Positions 7,808-16,617 of a DNA stretch of 64,000 nucleotides are shown one piece after another; the stretch's first letter is position 1; each line of letters opens with the position of its first letter. This DNA is from SZUA-430 sp040080835 (lineage in GTDB: Bacteria; Pseudomonadota; Alphaproteobacteria; Micropepsales; Micropepsaceae). The stretch is from positions 186,001 to 250,000 of the forward strand of contig JBEBHP010000004.1 in NCBI GenBank assembly GCA_040080835.1, given 5' to 3'. The notes under the pieces are model-generated. The model saw nothing but the letters and a program-made list of their open reading frames with translations. It did not search any database and was not told the DNA's origin. The position numbers and the translations under genes were made by a program.

Positions 7808-8926
7808 TTAGCCGCCGCCGCGGATTTCGGTCCAGAATTTGACAATCTCTTCCTTGTTTTTCAGTCGCTGCTGAAAGGTGCCGGAAGAAAGGAACTTCTG
7901 AACGTCGCGGGTATAACCCATCTCGGTCAGTTGGTCGTCCGTGTAGTCGTTAAACACCGTTGTGTTTCCTGGACCATTGTTCAGGTTTTCGAGCTGGTAC
8001 TTCATGGCCTGTGGCGACAGGCTGCTGTCTATGAGTGCGTACGCCTTATCGAGGTTTTTCGATTCTGCGTGCAGGACAAGGCCGCAAGCGTAGGTAAACT
8101 TGCCACCTGGCGGATCCATGTACGCAACCGGTTTGCCTTCACGCTTCAAATTCGCGTGGGTCTGGTTCCAGGTGATGGCTGCAACAACCTCTCCGGAGGC
8201 CAATCCCTGTGCAAGGGATGTTTCGTCTGATGAAATAAATCGGGCAGCAGCTACGAACTCCCGAAGTTTGCCCTTCACAGTTTCCCAGTCTGCCGGACTC
8301 ATGTTGTACGGGTCTATTCCCCATGTCTTGGCAACGAGGGTTACCGTATCATCGACACCGTCCAGGCCAGCAACTTTGCCCTTGTATTTGGGGTCGAAGA
8401 GGATCTTCCAGCTCTCTTTGCCTACATACTCCGGCGCCAGGTCCGTTCGATAAGTCACCGACGTGTTGGCCCAATACTGTGGAATGAACCATGCCTCGGT
8501 TTCAGACTTCATCATGCCTGGGATTTTCTTCAAGGCGTCCGGAATGTCTTTCCAGTACTTCAGTTTTGTGACGTCAATGGGTTGAAGAATTCCAGCTTCC
8601 TGCCAACGTCCGAATTCGTAGGAGCAAGGGGCCATGACGTCCGGCTTGTAACCTGTTCGCATCTTGGCGAAGGCTTCGTCTTCGTCAGCCCAGATCGCGG
8701 AGCGCGGTTCCACTCCGTACTTCGCCTTGTATTCCGCAAGGAACGGCGGGTCAGCCCAGTTCTCCCAGGTAAACAGCAATGGTTCGGATTCGCTGCTGGC
8801 GGGTTCTGTAGTTGCGCCAGTGGTCGACTCAGGTGCTGCACCGGTCGGCTTCTTGATCTGGGTGTAGTAATAAATGCCTGCGCCAACGACGACGATGGCG
8901 AGCAGGGCAAGCAGGGATCTGTTCAT
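7808..8926 (-). CDS. PotD-like polyamine-binding protein with N-terminal membrane anchor
   Basis: A 372-residue periplasmic solute-binding protein of the PotD/PotF type: LFTWENWADPPFLAEYKAKYGVE, IWADEDEAFAKMRTGYKPDVMAPCSYEFGRW and WFIPQYWANTSVTYRTD follow that family, including aromatic and acidic residues of the polyamine pocket. Instead of a cleavable signal it has MNRSLLALLAIVVVGAGIYYY followed by a Thr/Ala/Pro/Ser/Glu linker, so it is probably tethered in the inner membrane facing the periplasm. No potABC permease genes are adjacent. The next minus-strand gene upstream shares the MNR-hydrophobic-Tyr-Lys-Pro anchor. The position beside speE/speD/mtn supports a polyamine role. Ligand identity is inferred. 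Confidence 0.85.
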   Translation of the reverse strand: MNRSLLALLAIVVVGAGIYYYTQIKKPTGAAPESTTGATTEPASSESEPLLFTWENWADPPFLAEYKAKYGVEPRSAIWADEDEAFAKMRTGYKPDVMAPCSYEFGRWQEAGILQPIDVTKLKYWKDIPDALKKIPGMMKSETEAWFIPQYWANTSVTYRTDLAPEYVGKESWKILFDPKYKGKVAGLDGVDDTVTLVAKTWGIDPYNMSPADWETVKGKLREFVAAARFISSDETSLAQGLASGEVVAAITWNQTHANLKREGKPVAYMDPPGGKFTYACGLVLHAESKNLDKAYALIDSSLSPQAMKYQLENLNNGPGNTTVFNDYTDDQLTEMGYTRDVQKFLSSGTFQQRLKNKEEIVKFWTEIRGGG

Positions 8927-8965
8927 TGCTGACTATCCTTCATGCTCGAGGAGAAGTTCGGACGT

Positions 8966-8999
8966 AAAAAAACGTGCGGTCCGCATAGCAGACCGCACG
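8966..8999 (-). terminator. Intrinsic terminator after the Ala/Pro repeat gene
   Basis: On the minus strand, CGTGCGGTC pairs with GACCGCACG (9 bp, 9-nt loop) and is followed by seven T. It ends the small repeat-protein transcript and separates it from the PotD-like gene, which therefore has a very short promoter region of its own. Confidence 0.9.
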
Positions 9000-9033
9000 C
9001 TCAGTCACTTCAAGTGGCTTTTCAACAACCAGC

Positions 9034-9339
9034 TTACTGAGCTGGAGGAGCTGCCGGAGCGGCTGGATCTGCCGGAGCTGCGGCTGGATCTGCCGGAGCT
9101 GCGGCTGGATCTGCCGGCGCTGCGGCTGGATCTGCAGGCGCTGCGGCTGGATCTGCCGGAGCGGCAGCCGGGTCAACCGGAGCAGCAGCCGGATCAACAG
9201 CGGCTGGATCAGCAGCTGGCTCAGCAGTGGCCGCCGGATCCGTAACGCCGGCATCCGTCTTCGGCTTATTCAGGTACCAATATGCAGCGACCGCCAAGAT
9301 GACGACCGCGATAAAGAGAAACAAACCAGTTCTATTCAT
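9034..9339 (-). CDS. Small membrane-anchored protein with (APADPAA)n repeat tail
   Basis: A 101-residue protein starting MNRTGLFLFIAVVILAVAAYWYLNKPK, one transmembrane helix with a short cytoplasmic N-terminus. The rest is almost entirely Ala, Pro and Asp, with a 7-residue unit (DPAAAPA) repeated about six times, ending PAAPAAPPAQ. The acidic, proline-rich tail should be extended in the periplasm. The start is the ATG preceded by AAGGAGAGAAGTA; an in-frame ATG 18 codons earlier has no such site. Its anchor resembles that of the downstream PotD-like protein. No enzymatic domain is visible. A periplasmic spacer or a polycation-binding tail are both guesses. Confidence 0.78.
   Translation of the reverse strand: MNRTGLFLFIAVVILAVAAYWYLNKPKTDAGVTDPAATAEPAADPAAVDPAAAPVDPAAAPADPAAAPADPAAAPADPAAAPADPAAAPADPAAPAAPPAQ
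9060..9164. repeat. Five tandem 21-bp units inside the repeat-tail gene
   Basis: Five head-to-tail 21-bp units beginning CGGCTGGATCTGCC, with one to three differences between copies, encode the 7-residue protein repeat. Degenerate units continue to about 9235. Such tracts change copy number easily, so length variation between strains is expected. Confidence 0.93.
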
Positions 9340-9420
9340 TACTTCTCTCCTTAAATGGCCGTCATGGTGGCCATGTGTCCCCTCGTCACGCACCGGTCAA
9401 CGTTCAGGTCGCTGTCCAAG

Positions 9421-9442
9421 AAAAAAGGCAGCCAAAGCCGCC
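9421..9442 (-). terminator. Intrinsic terminator beyond pelG
   Basis: On the minus strand GGCGGC-TTTG-GCTGCC forms a 6-bp stem with one G-T pair, followed by six T. It is the first terminator-like structure after pelG on that strand, about 270 bp beyond its stop, so it may end the pel transcript or a separate small RNA. Confidence 0.65.
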
Positions 9443-9710
9443 ATCTCAGACCAACAAGTCCCGCACGTCCTAGCGCAACTTGAACCAAAGACTAGTCACT
9501 TCCGAATTCACCAACAAGCGTAGCGAAGGTCGCAGATGTCGGGCTTTCTGCCGCACCTACGCTGCATTGATACCCGCAGAATCTCAGCATTTTCGCCAAT
9601 AGGTAGTGTTGTGTTGCGGCGCACCTAAAATGGGTGTCATGCAGCGAGGCGTCTGGGCGGCCTGAATCACCTCGCGAACTCGATGCAGTCCTAAATCAAC
9701 CTGCCGGCAG
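9443..9710. other. Non-coding stretch between pelG and terminator
   Basis: I see no convincing gene here. On the minus strand two short frames of 18 and 32 codons exist but lack ribosome binding sites. The stretch is either the 3' untranslated end of the pel operon or the body of a small RNA ended by the terminator at its low-coordinate side. Confidence 0.5.
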
Positions 9711-11093
9711 CTAGCGCGTGCGAACCGCCGGGTTGTTGGCAATGAATGTCAGATACGGAAGCCGACCCACTGCGCTGGCTGCAATCAGGGCGGCCGCGCT
9801 TGCCGTGACGACTGATGCCAGAAAGTATCCGTAACCGTACCAGGCAGGTCCCAGTGCAAGTGTTGCGGCCGTGGCTGCCCCATTCATGACGAAGAAGATT
9901 ATCTGAACAAGGAGCACCGAGCGGCGCAAGTCAAAGTAGGCGAGCACGATCGTGAGGAACAGGAAGATGGCATGAAATGCGGACCCCAGAACGCCTAATC
10001 GAAACATGCCAAGTTGCGTTGCATGCAAATCAAGCAAGACCAGAAATTTGGGACTTAGCGCAATGACAAAGAGTGCCAGCGTTACCTGGAGCGCTCCGAG
10101 AGATGCTGCGGCACGCGACAGCGTGCCTATGATTTCCCGATGTGCGCTATTTATTTTCGCGAGCGTGCCATGCAGTTCGATGGTTCTGTAAAAAGTCCGA
10201 TAGGCGGCGAAAAACTTCGTTTCGACAGTGTATACGAAGAGCGCAATTGCCGGCACCATGGTGAGTTGGGCCGCAAACATCGCACCGTCATACGCGGGAT
10301 AAGAAACAAGACCAGAAGCCGGACTCACCGCTTGTGGCGCTGTCCACATGATCCATTTGTCCACCCAGATCCCTGCGTTGTAGATCAAACCCGAGAGAGC
10401 TATTTCGGGGTACAGCCTGAAGTACCCAAGCAGGGAATTCATGTGCGATGCTGGCGTGGGATATTCGGCTAGCACCCTTGCGAGAAGCACAAATAATGTA
10501 AAAGCGAGACCCGCAGAAAAACCTCCCAGGAGTCCCTCCGGACCAAAATTTGACAGGCCAAGGGAAAGAGCGAAAGAAAGCAGCAGTCCGGAGGCGAAGG
10601 CAACTGTTACGGTGACATAATCCTTCAATGCAGATAAAAATACCGCTACTACCCAAAGACATGCCACGATCAGGTAGCTTGCGATGGCGATCATCTGCAT
10701 TTGTGCGGACAATGTTGCGACCTGGGAATACAGATAGATCGCAACCGGCGCTTGCGTGGCGAGCGTGAGACCAAGTGCCGTAAACAGCGCTCCCGGTGCC
10801 CTGGACATGTCGCGGGCGTATAATCCATCTGCCAGAAATCTGGTCGTAACCACCGCAATTGGTCCGGACAAAACCAGTGAAATGGAGAAATTATAGATAA
10901 TCACAATTCGCATTTCGGCCAGGGCGGTCAGTCCGGAGTTGGTCACTGTCGCCATGTTTATTCCAGCGACACAGATCACGGTGAACAGCCATGGACCCAC
11001 TGCGATGATTGCGGAAATTGCGAATGCGGCAAAACCTGCTGAAAGCGTTTCCCGCTTTGAGAGTGCCTGAAGTGCGAAACCGACACCCGCCAC
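9711..11093 (-). CDS. pelG: Pel exopolysaccharide inner-membrane transporter PelG
   Basis: A polytopic membrane protein of 460 residues with about twelve hydrophobic segments, of the polysaccharide-transporter/MOP type. The N-terminus MAGVGFALQALSKRETLSAG followed by AISAIIAVGPWLFTVICVAGIN is typical of PelG. PelG works with PelD and PelE to move Pel across the inner membrane while PelF polymerises it. Start is GTG directly after the pelF stop TAG. It is the last gene of the operon, as in Pseudomonas. Confidence 0.9.
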   Translation of the reverse strand: MAGVGFALQALSKRETLSAGFAAFAISAIIAVGPWLFTVICVAGINMATVTNSGLTALAEMRIVIIYNFSISLVLSGPIAVVTTRFLADGLYARDMSRAPGALFTALGLTLATQAPVAIYLYSQVATLSAQMQMIAIASYLIVACLWVVAVFLSALKDYVTVTVAFASGLLLSFALSLGLSNFGPEGLLGGFSAGLAFTLFVLLARVLAEYPTPASHMNSLLGYFRLYPEIALSGLIYNAGIWVDKWIMWTAPQAVSPASGLVSYPAYDGAMFAAQLTMVPAIALFVYTVETKFFAAYRTFYRTIELHGTLAKINSAHREIIGTLSRAAASLGALQVTLALFVIALSPKFLVLLDLHATQLGMFRLGVLGSAFHAIFLFLTIVLAYFDLRRSVLLVQIIFFVMNGAATAATLALGPAWYGYGYFLASVVTASAAALIAASAVGRLPYLTFIANNPAVRTR

Positions 11094-12593
11094 CTAAGCC
11101 GCCTCCAGCCTGGAATTGTGCGTCGCGGCTTCGTCGTACAATTGTCGGTACTTTTTGTCGATGACCAGCTTGTTGTAAAACAGGTTCACTCGCCGCTTCA
11201 TCGCCTGGCCTGCTGCTTCCAGTCTTTTGGGGTGGGACAACAGACTTAGCATCGCGGCCGCAATTGCCGTTGGATTTGAGAGCGGAGTGATGATGCCTCC
11301 TTCGCCAAATGCGGGTTCTTCACCAGCAATGCCGGAAAGCAATTCCCTACAACAGCCGACGTCAGTTGAGACGGTCGGAATGCCTGCGGCGCCCGCTTCA
11401 AGAACAACGAGCGGCTGAGCTTCACTTACGCTTGTGAGCACATTCAGATCAATGCGATGGAGAAATTCGTCGAGCTTGACGCGCCCCGTGAAAGTCAGGT
11501 TTTTGGCGAGCCCGAGTTGCTGAACCATGGCCTTGCACTCGCCGGCGTAGACAATGTCTTCATCGTCCGGTCCGAGAACGAGTGCATCAATATCGGGCAC
11601 GCTGTCTGCCAGGATCCGTACCGCGCGAATGTAAGTCTTGACGTCCTTGATCGGCACAACTCGTCCGATCAACGCGACACAGGGACGTCGGGACCGCGTG
11701 GATCTCTGTATTTTCGAGAACCGAGCGACGTCGATGCCATTGGGAATGATTGCAAGTTTCTGAGGTGGCGCGCCGTCGCGCCTCTGCATTTCCTGGTTGC
11801 CGCGATAGAGGGTTGTAATCCTTGAGGCGGCTTCATAGGCCGTCCGTGAATACGCAGAGAACGCATTTGTCCAAAGCGCCTTCAGTCCTCCGGATTCAGA
11901 CTCATCGCCCAGCGAAAGTGTTCCGGGGTCATGTAGCCACTCCGCCAGGGCTATTTCGATCCGACGCTCATTGGTATAGATGCCGTGCTCTGTAATCACG
12001 GACGGCCGACCTGTCTCCACGCTGGCCCGGGCCGCAAGCAGACCGGCATAGCCAGTTGAAATCGCGTGATAAACGCGGGCTTCGGGCAGTTGGGCCAGCA
12101 AGATACTGTAGAAGCCTGTCAACAGTGCGCGCCATGTCCAGAAGTAGTCGATAAACGATGTGGCCTTAAATCCACCCTCATACATCGAGGTCAATGTCTG
12201 CCACGCTTCCGGAGAGTTCAGAAGCGAATGTGTTCCTGCGCGACCCCTGACGGGAGCAAGAATTTTCAAGAGCGATTTGAATTCTGAAATCCGCCCCTGT
12301 TGAAGGTAAATGCTCAGTGCAGGGGCCAGTAGCATTGGCAGGTCGCGCGAGCCGGAGAATTTTGTTTTGCCCTCGGGAAGCGATCCGACGGATACTGTGC
12401 GCCAGTCGACAACATTTGGTGGTAGTTCGAAGGCCTGACTTGACGGTGCAGGATCGGCCACCAGCGAGACAAGCGCAAATGTCAGATCTTTCTGGGCGCG
12501 GATCAAGTCGTGCGTCCAGCTGGATACGCCGCCTGAAATGTAAGGGTAAGTTCCTTCGAGAATGAGGCAAATGTCTGCTGGTCTGTCAGACAT
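11094..12593 (-). CDS. pelF: Pel glycosyltransferase PelF (GT4)
   Basis: A 499-residue cytosolic glycosyltransferase that polymerises Pel from UDP-N-acetylhexosamine. It opens with ADICLILEGTYPYISGGVSSW, a strongly PelF-like start, and has ITEHGIYTNERRIE, then the GT-B C-terminal domain with VALIGRVVPIKDVKTYI and the E-x7-E element SEAQPLVVLEAGA. It overlaps pelE by 8 bp and abuts pelG. Confidence 0.93.
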   Translation of the reverse strand: MSDRPADICLILEGTYPYISGGVSSWTHDLIRAQKDLTFALVSLVADPAPSSQAFELPPNVVDWRTVSVGSLPEGKTKFSGSRDLPMLLAPALSIYLQQGRISEFKSLLKILAPVRGRAGTHSLLNSPEAWQTLTSMYEGGFKATSFIDYFWTWRALLTGFYSILLAQLPEARVYHAISTGYAGLLAARASVETGRPSVITEHGIYTNERRIEIALAEWLHDPGTLSLGDESESGGLKALWTNAFSAYSRTAYEAASRITTLYRGNQEMQRRDGAPPQKLAIIPNGIDVARFSKIQRSTRSRRPCVALIGRVVPIKDVKTYIRAVRILADSVPDIDALVLGPDDEDIVYAGECKAMVQQLGLAKNLTFTGRVKLDEFLHRIDLNVLTSVSEAQPLVVLEAGAAGIPTVSTDVGCCRELLSGIAGEEPAFGEGGIITPLSNPTAIAAAMLSLLSHPKRLEAAGQAMKRRVNLFYNKLVIDKKYRQLYDEAATHNSRLEAA

Positions 12594-13641
12594 GGGCTGA
12601 ACTCCTCGACCATAGTTGGTTGGCTGATCTTAACCGCTGTGCATCAAGGCCAGGTTCATTGAGCAGTCTTTTCCAAGACTGCGCGGCCGCTCTGATGTCG
12701 TCGAACTTCCCCAAATTCATGAGTGCCTGCAACTGCAGGCTTGCCAGCGATGCGTCCATGTTGCCAGCGGATATTGCCTTTTGAATGCGCGCTAGCGCTT
12801 CAATACAGTTTCCATTGTGCAGCAGGATTCGTGCGGATCCTGTCAGCGCCTCCAGGTCAGTGGGTTTCATCGACAGGATCGTGTCAAGGTGTTTGAGCGC
12901 GGTATTGCGTGCGTCCTCGCTGCGTTGGGTCTCTGCAATGCCGCTCTCTGCGAATTCCACCAGGTGCGATGCGAGTTGGTGGTGGTCATCAAGGCTTGCT
13001 GTGCGTTGTCTGGTCTTTTGAGTTAGCGCAAACGTCTTTTCGGAAAATCTGCTTTCGATCGATGCCGTGGCCGCAGCCGCCTGGACCCGAACGGCGGGAA
13101 CCGGGTCGTTCAAAGCCTGACGAAGCGCCGGAGCAAATGCTGGCGTAAATCTGCGGGCTATGAGCGCCAGTAGCGACTGTTTTTGTTCAATGGTACCCAC
13201 AGCCATAGTGTCTCGAAATGAGGAAATTCGCAGTGAGGTAAGTTGGGGATCTTCGCTCGCGTGCAGCAATTCGACAAAAGCGCCATGGTCTGCGGAATTT
13301 TCATCCGGAAAGATGCTTTCGAACCATTCGCTGAATGGCATCGCAAATGGGCGAAAGCAAAATTCAAAGATTGTGCATAGAAATGTGCCGGCACTTCCAG
13401 CGGGACCGATGAATGAGGCCATAAGCGCGTGCAGGAGTGCCTGACGTCGAGGCGGGCGGCCACTTGCCAGTGCAATGATTATTGCGGTCGCGGCGCAGCC
13501 AATGTGTGTGAACAGGTAGGCACTGAGCGGAAGCTTTCCCGCAATAACAAACGTTGCAATGGTCGAGCTGGCAATAAACGTCGACAAGCTGGCCATCATG
13601 TCAACCAGCAATGGTTCCTTTTGTGCCGCTGATCCGTTCAT
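12586..13641 (-). CDS. pelE: PelE-like membrane and TPR protein
   Basis: A 351-residue protein with two or three N-terminal hydrophobic segments (FIASSTIATFVIAG, LFTHIGCAATAIIIALA, and a weaker one around FIGPAGSAGTFLC), followed by a soluble helical part with HEAT-like (RQALNDPVPAVRVQAAAATA) and TPR-like (LEALTGSARILLHNGNCIEALARI) repeats. PelE in Pseudomonas has this plan, and the gene sits between pelD and pelF as expected. Sequence identity is hard to judge by eye, so the name rests on topology and position. The ATG overlaps the pelD stop as ATGA; an in-frame extension of 46 codons upstream reads like antisense of coding sequence. Confidence 0.8.
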   Translation of the reverse strand: MNGSAAQKEPLLVDMMASLSTFIASSTIATFVIAGKLPLSAYLFTHIGCAATAIIIALASGRPPRRQALLHALMASFIGPAGSAGTFLCTIFEFCFRPFAMPFSEWFESIFPDENSADHGAFVELLHASEDPQLTSLRISSFRDTMAVGTIEQKQSLLALIARRFTPAFAPALRQALNDPVPAVRVQAAAATASIESRFSEKTFALTQKTRQRTASLDDHHQLASHLVEFAESGIAETQRSEDARNTALKHLDTILSMKPTDLEALTGSARILLHNGNCIEALARIQKAISAGNMDASLASLQLQALMNLGKFDDIRAAAQSWKRLLNEPGLDAQRLRSANQLWSRSSAHV

Positions 13642-14999
13642 GCGGTCACTCCAGCTGCTGCTGCTTCCTGAAGGGGCACAGAGATGACTGACAGTCGAAC
13701 GCCCAAACCCTGAGGAAGGGTTTGACCAATCGTGCTTCGCAGCTTCTCGCTCAGTCGCCGTGCTTCCGCGTGAGAGCAACAGGACGCAAGAATCACATAC
13801 TCTGTACCTCGCGTGCCGCGCTCACAAACGATGTCTGTTTGCCGGATTGTAATCGCGAGTGCTTGGCGGGTGGCCTGGAGTACCCGTGCTCGAACCTCGG
13901 GGGCGGCAGATTCCGGAATTTGGACGTTGAGGTTGATCGCGCTCAGGTCAAATCGAGCACGGTTCGACAGCGACTTGAGAAAGTGGGTGAGTGGCTGTTC
14001 AGCGCTTGCGCTCAGTATGCCTCCTGCTCCCACAAAGCTGCGGCTGGATGCGTGCTCAAATGTGCGGGCGCGGGCGAATGCAGTGCCAATCCACTGGCAG
14101 AGGACGCGGAAGCTCTCGACGGCCGTCATGTTGAATTCCATGGCGTCCATGCGTTCAATCTTCAGCATTCCAAGCGTTTCTCCCGTTTCAGCAGAGCAGA
14201 TTGGACCCGCCAGCATTCCTTCTCCTGCCAGCACAATCTGATCCGCATGAGATGCGACGCAAAGGAACTTCTGGTTGGCGACAATTTCCCGGAAAAGTGG
14301 AGAGCCAGAAGCGAAGACCCGTGTAAATCGGTCATTGGCGCTCCAGCCTTCACTCAGGACTGATTCAAGTTGCTGCTGGTTCAACAGGAACAGCGAGAAC
14401 TTGTGTGGGTTCAGGCCGGCACGTACAAGTTCCGCAATCCCGACGAGTACATCGCCTGTGCCGAGCTGCTCGACGGCGCGCGATGCTTCATACAGGCTAG
14501 CCACTGTTCTCAACTGACCTGCAACCCGTTCCTCGAGTGCCTTGTTTGCGCCAGCCAGCTTCTCGGCAGCAGCAATGAGGCGTGTTTCGCGCTCGTGGGC
14601 GTCAGCGAGATTGTCGAGCAGGCCCTGCGTTCGGCGGTCCGCCTGGCTCCGGAGTTCGCCAATGGCCAGCGCAGCAACCAGCCACATGGCGGGGTTGATC
14701 GCAAGGTTCACGATATAGTTGTATGGATCTTCTCCAAATCCCAGGGGGGGAAGGTTGCCAATGAGCAGCGCGGCACTCGCCAGCAACGCCGCGATGATGC
14801 CTTCAAGCGCGCCATACTGTGCAGACACCAGAAGCACGACAATCCAGAAGGGATGAGGATTGAGATGAAAAAACCGGTCTCCAGAGCCTGAGATCAGATC
14901 CAGAATGACAACAGTTGCCAGCAGCAGAAGGGATTCAACAATTGCGACCACGCGAAGGCCCATGATGCTGGCCAGTATGGTAGCTGGTTCACTTCGCAT
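13638..14999 (-). CDS. pelD: Pel c-di-GMP receptor PelD
   Basis: A 453-residue inner-membrane protein. Four hydrophobic segments occupy roughly residues 12-115 and are followed by a short coiled region (AHERETRLIAAAEKLAGANK), a GAF domain (about 165-315) and a degenerate GGDEF domain. Near the end, R386-Q-T-D389 forms an intact RxxD site while the GGDEF equivalent reads RGTEY. In Pseudomonas PelD, the RxxD site binds dimeric c-di-GMP and switches Pel export on; the same is expected here. It overlaps the barrel gene by 11 bp and pelE by 4 bp. Confidence 0.9.
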   Translation of the reverse strand: MRSEPATILASIMGLRVVAIVESLLLLATVVILDLISGSGDRFFHLNPHPFWIVVLLVSAQYGALEGIIAALLASAALLIGNLPPLGFGEDPYNYIVNLAINPAMWLVAALAIGELRSQADRRTQGLLDNLADAHERETRLIAAAEKLAGANKALEERVAGQLRTVASLYEASRAVEQLGTGDVLVGIAELVRAGLNPHKFSLFLLNQQQLESVLSEGWSANDRFTRVFASGSPLFREIVANQKFLCVASHADQIVLAGEGMLAGPICSAETGETLGMLKIERMDAMEFNMTAVESFRVLCQWIGTAFARARTFEHASSRSFVGAGGILSASAEQPLTHFLKSLSNRARFDLSAINLNVQIPESAAPEVRARVLQATRQALAITIRQTDIVCERGTRGTEYVILASCCSHAEARRLSEKLRSTIGQTLPQGLGVRLSVISVPLQEAAAAGVTA

Positions 15000-16560
15000 C
15001 TGAAGACTCGACTGGCGACGTGAATATTCTTGTGACCGTCAAACCCGCGTGCGAATAGGAACCGCTTTCACCCGCGCGATCCGCGATGCCGCTGTAGTAG
15101 GCATTCAAGGCGATCCTGAGGTCAATCGTGGGATTGTATGCAAGTTCCGCGGCGGCCACGACTCCGCCTTCACCGTTCATGTCATAGGCGTATCCACCAG
15201 ACAGGCTTGTGTAGAGTGTCTGGCTTAGCTGTTCGGCAATGCGGAGATCAGCTGTGTGTATCACCCTGTCACCCAATGGCAGCAGTGCATAGAATCCACC
15301 GATGCCGTCAGGCTTCAGAGAGATACGCTCGGCGTATTCCCCGTCGAAGGCGTAACCAAGGGTGATCTTCGTTGGGCTTTCGATAGGCAACGCCCAGCGG
15401 AGTCCCGCATTGATCGCGGTGCTGATGGCCGCGTCGTTTTCATCAGCAAGACTGTATCGCCGAGCGGCGACGCCCAGATTGAAATACCACGTGTCCGCGA
15501 ACGATCGGGATATGTTGAGAATTGCGGAGTCGAACGTTCCGTTTGCAACGATGCTTTCAGGGTAGTCCCATGAGGGCTGGTGATAGGCAGCGGAAAGTGA
15601 GAACGAACCGGACGGGTCTGCGTACCGGAGCAGGGCACCTGCGCCGATGGTATCGTCAGCGCCGAATAGTGACACTATGCCTTGCCACCGCATGGTCAAG
15701 TCATAGATGGCGTCGATCTCGGCGCTGTATCGATCGCCGCTGAATGGACCCACAGTTCCATCGGTAAACTGGATCAAGTTGTCATCCAGTTCAATGTAGT
15801 CCAATCGCCCGCGCAAGGACAGGCCACCAGCAATGTTTGATGAAGTCTCCAGAAAAGATCTTAACTGGCGGTCAGCTTTTTTGATCTCGGCCGCCTCAAG
15901 GCCGAATTCAACCCTGGGTGCAAATTCTGCTTGCGATGCTCGAAGTGTTTCCTGCAGTCCTTCGTCGCCCGGTGTTGCGCGTAGCAGATATTCGTATTTC
16001 TGAGCGGCGGCGCGATAGTCTTTGTCAGCCGCATCGATATCGGCTTCAAGACGATAAAGGTCCGCGTCGTCAGGCTGGGACGTTCGGAGTTGAAAGAGCA
16101 TGTCGCGTGCGCCGTCAATGTCGTCAGAAAGCATACGTCTCCTGATTTCCACGGTCGCGAGTTTGCGGCGGTTGCCCATCTCTGGAAGTGTCGTAACGTT
16201 GAGAGCAAAGCCGTCGGCCAAGCGGGTCACATCGAATTTTGCTGGAGCTTGTGTTCGCAGCAGAAGCGTGTCGTAACCAGTTGATGCTGCTGCGATGCAG
16301 CCGGAGATCCGTTCAAGTTCTGCGGCAATGCTGGTCTGAATGGGTGCACTGAAGTGTACGGTGACTTCCATGCCGTCCTGAGTTGGATCAAGGGAGGTCA
16401 TGGTGACGCCCTGAAACACGATGGCGGCGGTGTCTTTGTGCTGTGTAATCGCGACGGTCTGCGTTCCAGGTACGCCTGGCCCAGCCGCCATTGCTCCCGG
16501 AACTCCCAGGTTGGACACTACGATACCGACGGTGAACGTCACCGCAAATCTGGGCTGCAT
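14989..16560 (-). CDS. Outer-membrane barrel protein, PelB C-terminal part as a separate gene
   Basis: A 523-residue exported protein. A signal peptide (FTVGIVVSNLGVPGAMA-A) is followed by a beta-rich domain, a short TPR-like helical stretch around ARDMLFQLRTSQPDDADLYRLEADIDAADKDYRAAAQKYEYLLRATPGD, and then about 300 residues of alternating amphipathic strands with aromatic girdles ending LTVTRIF. In Pseudomonas the Pel exporter barrel is the C-terminus of PelB; here it is its own gene, 57 bp after the TPR gene. I start at ATG; a TTG one codon earlier is possible. The name pelB cannot be given without knowing which half it should denote. Confidence 0.78.
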   Translation of the reverse strand: MQPRFAVTFTVGIVVSNLGVPGAMAAGPGVPGTQTVAITQHKDTAAIVFQGVTMTSLDPTQDGMEVTVHFSAPIQTSIAAELERISGCIAAASTGYDTLLLRTQAPAKFDVTRLADGFALNVTTLPEMGNRRKLATVEIRRRMLSDDIDGARDMLFQLRTSQPDDADLYRLEADIDAADKDYRAAAQKYEYLLRATPGDEGLQETLRASQAEFAPRVEFGLEAAEIKKADRQLRSFLETSSNIAGGLSLRGRLDYIELDDNLIQFTDGTVGPFSGDRYSAEIDAIYDLTMRWQGIVSLFGADDTIGAGALLRYADPSGSFSLSAAYHQPSWDYPESIVANGTFDSAILNISRSFADTWYFNLGVAARRYSLADENDAAISTAINAGLRWALPIESPTKITLGYAFDGEYAERISLKPDGIGGFYALLPLGDRVIHTADLRIAEQLSQTLYTSLSGGYAYDMNGEGGVVAAAELAYNPTIDLRIALNAYYSGIADRAGESGSYSHAGLTVTRIFTSPVESSDAK

Positions 16561-16617
16561 CAATCAAGCCCTCTAGTCGAGAGACTGACAGAGAGCCCGT
16601 TTGTACCTAACGTCGGG

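Noticed and set aside
9060..9235. CRISPR-like periodicity
   Set aside because: The repeats are head-to-tail without spacers, in frame with a protein tail, so this is a coding tandem repeat.
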